NCBI RefSeq assembly: GCF_012939955.1 | Contig: NZ_SPMY01000018.1 | Coordinates: 26,002-90,001, forward strand | DNA: 64,000 nt | Direction of reading: 5' to 3' | Source of the DNA: Candidatus Accumulibacter phosphatis | Lineage (GTDB): Bacteria; Pseudomonadota; Gammaproteobacteria; Burkholderiales; Rhodocyclaceae | Shown here: positions 58,201 through 64,000 of the stretch, in pieces | Layout of the letters: each line of letters opens with the position of its first letter | Numbering within the stretch: the stretch's first letter is position 1 | The notes under the pieces: model-generated | What the model was told of the DNA's origin: nothing | Database searches by the model: none | What the model saw: only the letters and a program-made list of their open reading frames with translations | Made by a program: the position numbers and the translations under genes

Positions 58201-59382
58201 ATGTCGCAAGCGATTCGTTTCCGAGCGCAGGTCGAACTGGCTGAAAAAGTGAAGCTGGACGTGCAGCAAGTCCGCTATCCCCACTATGGCCGCTATCTGG
58301 AGGAGTTTGTACCGGGGCAGGTGTTTGTTCACCCGCGTGGTTTCACCTTCTTCCCTGCCCAGATGGAGGCTTTTGCGCGTACCTACATGCAGTGCAATCC
58401 GCTGTATGTCAATGACCAGTACGCGCGGGCCAGCGGCTTTGCCGGTCTGGTCGCTTCGCCGCAGATGGTCTTCAATGTCGTTCTCTCGCTGGGCGTGCAG
58501 AACGATTCAGAAAAGGCGATGGCCAATCTCGGTTATTACGATGCCCAGTACCTGCGACCGGTCTATCAGCTGGATACGATTCGCTCGCTGACCAAGGTCA
58601 TAGACCGCAAAGAGCGCGGTGCCGGCAAGCCGGGCATTGTCACCATCCGTACTCTGGGCCTCAACCAGAATGACGAGGTCGTGCTGCAGTACGAGCGGAA
58701 AATCATGGTCGCCGGGCAGGGCGATCGTCCGCCAACGACGCCCTTGCCGCCGTCGACCGTGATGCCGGCCTTCCCCTGGGTGGACGCTGCCGAGGTCGCC
58801 TTGCCGGAGTTTCCGGAGTCGCTCCCTGCCGGACTGACTGGTCCAAACTCCTGTTTCGAGGACTTTTCCGTCGGCGAGATCATCGTCCATGCCAATGGCC
58901 GAACAATCACTGACGAGCATTTGCCACTGACTTACGCGGTGGGCAATACACATCCGCTGCATTTTGACCGCGTCTTCAGTTCCGGCCTGTCCGGCAAGAT
59001 GAGCGGTGATCCCATCGTTTATGGCGGTCTGGTCTTCGCCTGGCTGGAAGGCCTGGCCAGTCGCGACGTCAGCGAGAACAGCGTTTGGGAGCTGGGTTTT
59101 ACCGAGGGCTATCACACGCAGCCGTCGGTCAGTGGCGATACCGTGGCCGCCTTGTCGCGGGTACTGGCGGCCGAAGATGCGCCGGGCGACCTGGCTGCGA
59201 AGTTCGGCATCGTGAGTTTCCAGCTGATCGGCGTCAAGAATGTTAGTGCTGCCAGGGCCTTTGCCCAATACGGCGTCGATTTGTTCGTCAAGGAAGGCGA
59301 CAAGAAAGCGCTGGCCAAGGAGAAGATCGATGCGAAGATTTTTGAGATCGAGAGACGTCTCTTGATCAGGAAAAGGGGCTAG
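58201..59382 (+). CDS. Second MaoC-type mesaconyl-CoA-hydratase-like protein
   Basis: 393 residues. Two hot-dog domains like mch, but divergent: L-E-E-F-V-P-G-Q-V-F-V-H-P-R-G and later E-D-F-S-V-G-E-I-I-V-H-A-N-G-R-T-I-T-D-E-H. The hydratase-like H-P-L-H-F-D-R segment is in the second half. The start at 58201 follows GAGGAAG and is preferred over 58171. It is directly upstream of ecm (2 bases), so it belongs to the pathway operon. It may hydrate mesaconyl-CoA under other conditions or another C4/C5 enoyl-CoA. Confidence 0.78.
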   Translation: MSQAIRFRAQVELAEKVKLDVQQVRYPHYGRYLEEFVPGQVFVHPRGFTFFPAQMEAFARTYMQCNPLYVNDQYARASGFAGLVASPQMVFNVVLSLGVQNDSEKAMANLGYYDAQYLRPVYQLDTIRSLTKVIDRKERGAGKPGIVTIRTLGLNQNDEVVLQYERKIMVAGQGDRPPTTPLPPSTVMPAFPWVDAAEVALPEFPESLPAGLTGPNSCFEDFSVGEIIVHANGRTITDEHLPLTYAVGNTHPLHFDRVFSSGLSGKMSGDPIVYGGLVFAWLEGLASRDVSENSVWELGFTEGYHTQPSVSGDTVAALSRVLAAEDAPGDLAAKFGIVSFQLIGVKNVSAARAFAQYGVDLFVKEGDKKALAKEKIDAKIFEIERRLLIRKRG

Positions 59383-59384
59383 CC

Positions 59385-61403
59385 ATGGATGTTCTGCAAA
59401 CGAAGCGCGATCGACCGTGGTTGATGCGCACCTATAGTGGTCACAGCTCGGCCAAGGCGTCGAACACGCTTTATCGAACGAACCTGGCCAAAGGTCAGAC
59501 GGGATTGTCGGTGGCCTTCGATTTGCCGACGCAGACCGGTTACGACGCCGACAGTCCCCTGGCGCGGGGCGAAGTCGGCAAGGTCGGCGTGCCGATATCG
59601 CATATCGAGGATATGGATCAGTTGTTCGACCAGATCCCGCTCGATCAGATGAATACGGCGATGACCATCAATGCCACCGCACCATGGTTGCTGTCCTTGT
59701 ACATCGGCCTGGCACAACGGCGGGGAATCGATCCGAAAAAATTGAGCGGCACGACGCAGAACGACATCATCAAGGAATACCTGTCGCGCGGCACCTACAT
59801 CTATCCGCCGGGCCCGTCGATGCGCTTGATCGCCGACACCATCAACTACACCATCAAGCACGTGCCGAAGTGGAATCCCACCAACATCTGCAGTTACCAC
59901 CTGCAGGAGGCGGGGGCGACACCGGTGCAGGAACTGGCCTATGCCCTGTGCGCGGCGATGGCGGTTCTGGACCGGGTGCAGGCGTCTGGCGAGATCAAGC
60001 CGGACGAGTTTTCACAGGTCGTGGAGCGTATCTCCTTCTTCGTCAACGCCGGCATTCGCTTCGTCGAGGAGTGCTGCAAGCTGCGCGCCTTCGGCGAAAT
60101 GTGGGATGAGTTGACCCTTACCCGCTACAAGGTCGCCGACCCGAAGCTGCGCCGCTTCCGTTATGGCGTGCAGGTGAACTCGCTCGGGCTCACCGAGCCG
60201 CAGCCGGAAAACAACGTCCAGCGAATCGTTCTGGAGATGCTCGCGGTGGCGCTTTCCAAAGGCGCGCGGGCGCGCGCCATTCAGCTTCCCGCCTGGAACG
60301 AGGCCATGGGTTTGCCGCGCCCCTGGGATCAGCAATGGGCGCTGCGCATGCAGCAGGTATTGGCTTTCGAAACCGATCTGCTGGAGTATGAAGATATCTT
60401 CGATGGCTCGCCGGTCATTGCCGCCAAGGTCAGGCAACTGGTCGAAGGTGCCAGAAAAGAGATCGCCAATGTCGAGGCGCAGGGCGGCATCATCGCCGCC
60501 ATCGAGTCCGGCTACGTCAAGCGTGAACTGGTCGCCAGTCATATGAACCGCCTGCGTGCCATCGAGTCGGGCGAGCTGAAAATCATCGGCGTCAACTGCT
60601 TCCAGGAAACCGCCGAATCGCCACTGACCCTGGGCAGCGATGGCGGCATCATGAAAACCGATCCGGCCGCCGAACGCGAGCAGATCGAACGCCTGCAGGC
60701 GCATCGAAAAAACCGCAACGACGCCGACGTGCAGGCTGCCTTGCAAGGGCTTGGCGATGCCGCCAGGAGCGGTGAAAACATCATGCCCAGTTCGATTCGC
60801 TGCGCCCTTGCGGGAGTCAGCACCGGCGAATGGGGCGATTCGCTGCGCGCCGTGTTCGGCGAGTTCAGGCCACCGACCGGTATCGATATCGCCATCGACA
60901 GCTGCGCAGTACTCGGCAGGAAGGATCAGGTCACCGAACTCAGGACCCGCGTCGCCAGTACGGGTGAGGCTCTCGGTCGTCCCTTGAAACTATTGGTCGG
61001 CAAACCGGGCCTGGACGGACACTCGAACGGCGCGGAACAGGTTGCCGTCAAGGCCAGGGACGTCGGCTTCGAGGTGGTCTACGACGGTATCCGGCTGACG
61101 CCGCAACAGATTGCCCAGGCCGCGGAGGAAGAGGGCGTGCACATGGTTGGCCTGTCGATACTGTCGGGAAGCCATATGGAACTCGTGGAGTCGGTTCTCG
61201 ATGAACTGCGCCTGCGCGATCTGGCAAGCGTGCCGGTGATCGCCGGCGGGATCATCCCGCTGGAGGATGCGACGAAACTGGTGGCGCTGGGCGTCAGTGC
61301 GGTCTATACGCCCAAGGATTTCAGTTTCAACACCATCATGGCCGATATGGTGGACGTGATCCGCGCAGCCAACGGGCTGGGACGCCTTGGACCGCTGCCC
61401 TGA
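59385..61403 (+). CDS. ecm: Ethylmalonyl-CoA mutase (coenzyme B12)
   Basis: 672 residues. A TIM barrel begins with R-T-Y-S-G-H-S-S-A and has F-D-L-P-T-Q-T-G-Y-D. The C-terminal B12 domain contains D544-G-H546-S-N-G, where His is the lower cobalt ligand. It rearranges (2R)-ethylmalonyl-CoA to (2S)-methylsuccinyl-CoA. Single-chain and shorter than methylmalonyl-CoA mutase, as expected for Ecm. The neighbours mcd, meaB and ccr support Ecm rather than methylmalonyl-CoA mutase. Confidence 0.92.
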   Translation: MDVLQTKRDRPWLMRTYSGHSSAKASNTLYRTNLAKGQTGLSVAFDLPTQTGYDADSPLARGEVGKVGVPISHIEDMDQLFDQIPLDQMNTAMTINATAPWLLSLYIGLAQRRGIDPKKLSGTTQNDIIKEYLSRGTYIYPPGPSMRLIADTINYTIKHVPKWNPTNICSYHLQEAGATPVQELAYALCAAMAVLDRVQASGEIKPDEFSQVVERISFFVNAGIRFVEECCKLRAFGEMWDELTLTRYKVADPKLRRFRYGVQVNSLGLTEPQPENNVQRIVLEMLAVALSKGARARAIQLPAWNEAMGLPRPWDQQWALRMQQVLAFETDLLEYEDIFDGSPVIAAKVRQLVEGARKEIANVEAQGGIIAAIESGYVKRELVASHMNRLRAIESGELKIIGVNCFQETAESPLTLGSDGGIMKTDPAAEREQIERLQAHRKNRNDADVQAALQGLGDAARSGENIMPSSIRCALAGVSTGEWGDSLRAVFGEFRPPTGIDIAIDSCAVLGRKDQVTELRTRVASTGEALGRPLKLLVGKPGLDGHSNGAEQVAVKARDVGFEVVYDGIRLTPQQIAQAAEEEGVHMVGLSILSGSHMELVESVLDELRLRDLASVPVIAGGIIPLEDATKLVALGVSAVYTPKDFSFNTIMADMVDVIRAANGLGRLGPLP

Positions 61404-61410
61404 CCCGCAC

Positions 61411-62410
61411 ATGACACAGGTGCCGCTTCCCGATCCCGAGCAGTTGGCCGTGCGGATACTGCGCCGGGAGCGTGCGGCGGTGGCCAGCGGCTTGAATCTG
61501 CTCGACAACAAGCTGGCGGCCGCGCGTCAGCGCTCGGCACGTTTGCTGGCGGCGCTGTCCGCTGAGCGGGCGCTCAATGACGGCCACCTTATTGGCGTTA
61601 CCGGCCCTCCCGGCGCCGGGAAGTCGTCGCTCGTGTCGGCGCTGATTCGCGAGTGGCGGCTGGCGGGTCGGACGGTCGGAGTGCTCGCTGTTGACCCATC
61701 CAGTCGCCCCGAATTGGGCGGTGGCGCTTTGCTGGGCGATCGCATTCGTATCAAGAACGCGTCCTACGACGAAGGCCTGTTCATTCGCTCGCTGGCCAAC
61801 CGCAACCAGTTGGGTGGCGTGGCGAGCGAGGTCTGGCCGATGAGTTGGCTGCTGCTGGCCTGCTTCGATATCGTCGTCGTCGAGACGGTTGGTGTCGGGC
61901 AAACGGAAATCGATATTGCCGAGATTGGCGACACGGTCTGTTATGTGGCGCAACCGGCCTCGGGTGACACGATCCAGTATCTGAAGTCTGGGATCATCGA
62001 GATTCCGGATGTTTTTGCAGTCAATAAGTCGGACCTTGGCGCTCCGGCGCACAAGACCGCCAGCGAAATTGGCCGCAGCGCCCCCCCGGCAGGATCGCCG
62101 TGATGATTGGGATTATCCGGTGTGCCTGGTGAGCGCCACGATGAATACCGGCATAAAGCAGTTGCACGGGCATTTCGATCGACATCGCAGCTTTCTCGTT
62201 GCGGCCGGCTTGTTGGGCAAACTGCGCGCTCGCCACCAGAGCGGCTGGGTAATGCGGGTGTTGAAGGAGGAGTTCGGGACTTTTGGCGTTGGGCTGGTCG
62301 GCGGCTACGCTGAAATCGGCAAGCGCCTGAACGCAACGCCAGGTAATCAATTCGAAGAATGTGAGCGAATGCGGCAGCAGATTATTTCCAGATTCAAGTC
62401 GTCAGATTGA
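61411..62410 (+). CDS. meaB: MeaB-type GTPase of B12 mutase, frameshifted in this sequence
   Basis: A G-protein chaperone protecting the adenosylcobalamin mutase. The P-loop is in G-V-T-G-P-P-G-A-G-K-S-S; V-D-P-S-S-R-P, E-T-V-G-V-G-Q-T-E and N-K-S-D follow. The frame breaks in a run of seven C (62081-62087). With six C, R-S-A-P-R-Q-D-R-R-D-D-W-D-Y follows and runs intact to 62410, giving 332 residues. It starts 7 bases after ecm. Confidence 0.9.
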
Positions 62411-62442
62411 TCAAGTAGTTCAACCAACGAAGGAGCATCCTG

Positions 62443-64000
62443 ATGAGCAAGCAGCTTTACGAAGTGGGTAATAGACCTCCCCTGGGCGAAGTTCCGGAAC
62501 AGATGCACGCCTGGTTGATTCGCGCCGAGCGCTTTGGCCAGCCGACAGCAGCGTTCCAGAAGGAAGTAGTGAATACGCCGTCGATTGCCGACGACGAGGT
62601 CCTCGTTTACGTGATGGCGGCAGGAATCAACTACAACAACGTCTGGGCGGGAATGGGTGTTCCCGTCAATGTGATCGGCGCTCGCAACAAGGCCGGCGAG
62701 CCCGAGGATTTCCACATTGGCGGTAGCGATGCGTCCGGCATTGTCTACGCAGTGGGCAAGGACGTCACCAACGTCAAGGTGGGCGACGAAGTGGTCATGC
62801 ATTGCGGGACCTATGATCGCAATTGTGCGTGGGTCAAAAAAGGTGGCGATCCGATGTACTCGCCGTCGTTCAAGATCTGGGGTTACGAAACCAATTACGG
62901 CAGTTTTGCCCAATTCACCAGAGTGCAGGCGCAACAGTGCATGCCCAAGCCCAAGCACATGAACTGGGAACAGGCCGCTGCCTATGTCCTGGTTGCAGCG
63001 ACCGCCTGGCGGATGCTGCACGGCTGGGAAAGCAGTTCGGTCAAGAAGGGCGACGTGGCCTTGATCTGGGGTGGCGCGGGCGGTCTCGGTTCGATGGCGA
63101 TTCAGATCGCCAAAGCGGTCGGTGCAACCTCCGTGGCCATCGTCTCGGGCGAGGACAAATACGACTACTGCATGAAGCTCGGCGCGAAGGGCTGCATCAA
63201 CCGCAATGACTTCGATCATTGGGGAATGTTGCCGCACTGGAAGGACAATGCCGGCTACGCCAAGTGGTTGAAGGGCGTGCGCGGCTTCGGCGCAAAAATC
63301 TGGGAAGTGCTGGGTGAAAAGCGGGCGCCGAATATTGTCTTCGAGCATCCCGGTGAAACGACTATTCCGAGTTCGATTTTTGTTTGCGAAACCGGCGGCA
63401 TGGTGGTGGTCTGCGCCGGTACCAGCGGCTACAATGCGACGGTCGATTTGCGCTACCTGTGGATGCGGCAAAAGCGCCTGCAAGGCTCGCATTTCGCCAA
63501 TACCAAGCAGTGCAACGAGATGAACGAGTTGGCGCAGAGCGGCCAGCTTGATCCCTGTATGTCGCGGGCGTTTACCTATGAAGAATTACCCATTGCCCAT
63601 CAGTTGATGGCCGACAACAAACACCCACACGGCAACATGTCGGTGCTCATCGGCGCCACCGACTTCGGTCTCGGTGCCAGCGGCAAGCCGGCGGTCGCGA
63701 TGGTACAACCGACGCTGCCCAAGGGCGACGTGCACACCACGCCGGCGCCGTACCCGATGTCCACGCCGTTGCCGGGCATTGCCGAGGGCGAGCCGATCAC
63801 CATTGCCGACGACGGCAGCAAGGTTCGCGATTTGATGCATCGTGGCATCATTTCCTGCGCGCCGGATGATACCGTCGGCGCCGTGGCCAAGATCATGGTC
63901 GGCAACGAAATCCATGCGGTGGTAGTCATGGATGCGCAGGGCGCGGCAGTCGGCGTCGTGTCGCAGACCGATATGGTGCTGGCGCGGCAGGGCCGCACTC
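62443..64000 (+). CDS. ccr: Crotonyl-CoA carboxylase/reductase fused to a C-terminal CBS domain (partial, runs off the window)
   Basis: 519 codons are visible and the frame is still open at the edge. Residues 1 to about 405 are a complete Ccr: an MDR-type reductase with [17 protein letters not shown], the nucleotide motif W-G-G-A-G-G-L-G-S, and the end N-M-S-V-L-I-G-A. It reductively carboxylates crotonyl-CoA to ethylmalonyl-CoA with NADPH. After a Pro-rich linker (about 410-455) a CBS motif follows ([25 protein letters not shown]). GAAGGAG precedes ATG 62443. Ordinary Ccr ends near residue 430, so the CBS part is an addition, perhaps an adenylate-sensing module. Confidence 0.9.
   Translation, partial: MSKQLYEVGNRPPLGEVPEQMHAWLIRAERFGQPTAAFQKEVVNTPSIADDEVLVYVMAAGINYNNVWAGMGVPVNVIGARNKAGEPEDFHIGGSDASGIVYAVGKDVTNVKVGDEVVMHCGTYDRNCAWVKKGGDPMYSPSFKIWGYETNYGSFAQFTRVQAQQCMPKPKHMNWEQAAAYVLVAATAWRMLHGWESSSVKKGDVALIWGGAGGLGSMAIQIAKAVGATSVAIVSGEDKYDYCMKLGAKGCINRNDFDHWGMLPHWKDNAGYAKWLKGVRGFGAKIWEVLGEKRAPNIVFEHPGETTIPSSIFVCETGGMVVVCAGTSGYNATVDLRYLWMRQKRLQGSHFANTKQCNEMNELAQSGQLDPCMSRAFTYEELPIAHQLMADNKHPHGNMSVLIGATDFGLGASGKPAVAMVQPTLPKGDVHTTPAPYPMSTPLPGIAEGEPITIADDGSKVRDLMHRGIISCAPDDTVGAVAKIMVGNEIHAVVVMDAQGAAVGVVSQTDMVLARQGRT

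Noticed and set aside
62347-63492. A 381-residue minus-strand ORF opposite ccr
   Set aside because: It mirrors the codon structure of ccr and contains no motif of its own.

Overview
The window looks like the chromosome of a Gram-negative betaproteobacterium of the Rhodocyclales, and its closest match from gene content is a 'Candidatus Accumulibacter'-type polyphosphate-accumulating bacterium. This is inferred from high G+C, the gene order ribF-ileS-lspA-fkpB-ispH next to a type IV minor-pilin cluster, a complete cbb3 oxidase locus, a pyruvate:ferredoxin oxidoreductase, and ethylmalonyl-CoA pathway genes combined with mesaconyl-CoA C1-C4 transferase and mesaconyl-C4-CoA hydratase. No database search was possible.

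Layout. 0.3-5.4 kb: a glutathione S-transferase, radC, rpmB-rpmG, a DAHP synthase, an HD-GYP response regulator and a hemerythrin. 5.8-15.1 kb (minus strand): pilE-fimT-pilV-pilW-pilX-pilY1, with a giant 2023-residue PilY1. 15.3-21.9 kb: a TonB-like gene on the plus strand, then the housekeeping block ribF-ileS-lspA-fkpB-ispH. 22.2-31.6 kb: ccoI-ccoS, then ccoNOQP, a lipoprotein gene, ccoG-ccoH and a tiny membrane protein, with three FNR/Anr-type sites and a candidate FNR-driven small RNA. 31.7-37.3 kb: a NUDIX protein, motAB, a second GST, purB and two small genes. 37.3-41.7 kb: tgt-yajC-secD-secF. 42-49.4 kb: porG-porA-porB, an FeS flavoprotein, then ppdK.

49.6-64 kb is the most interesting block. 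A leftward operon mct-mcl-mch faces a rightward set: meh, an unusual 483-residue HpcH/HpaI-like lyase, mcd, a second mesaconyl-CoA-hydratase-like gene, ecm, meaB and ccr. It carries nearly all specific steps of the ethylmalonyl-CoA pathway plus the branch that turns mesaconyl-CoA into acetyl-CoA and pyruvate. Combined, these could give net acetyl-CoA + CO2 to pyruvate without glyoxylate. The ccr reading frame continues into a CBS domain, an unusual fusion, and runs off the window.

A quality warning: eight conserved genes (fimT, ccoQ, ccoG, motB, a GST, secF, tgt, meaB) each carry one single-base frameshift, six of them one extra base in a homopolymer. This points to base-calling errors rather than eight pseudogenes. 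I list these as CDS over their full repaired span and say where the shift lies. I saw no tRNA, rRNA, insertion sequence or CRISPR array.
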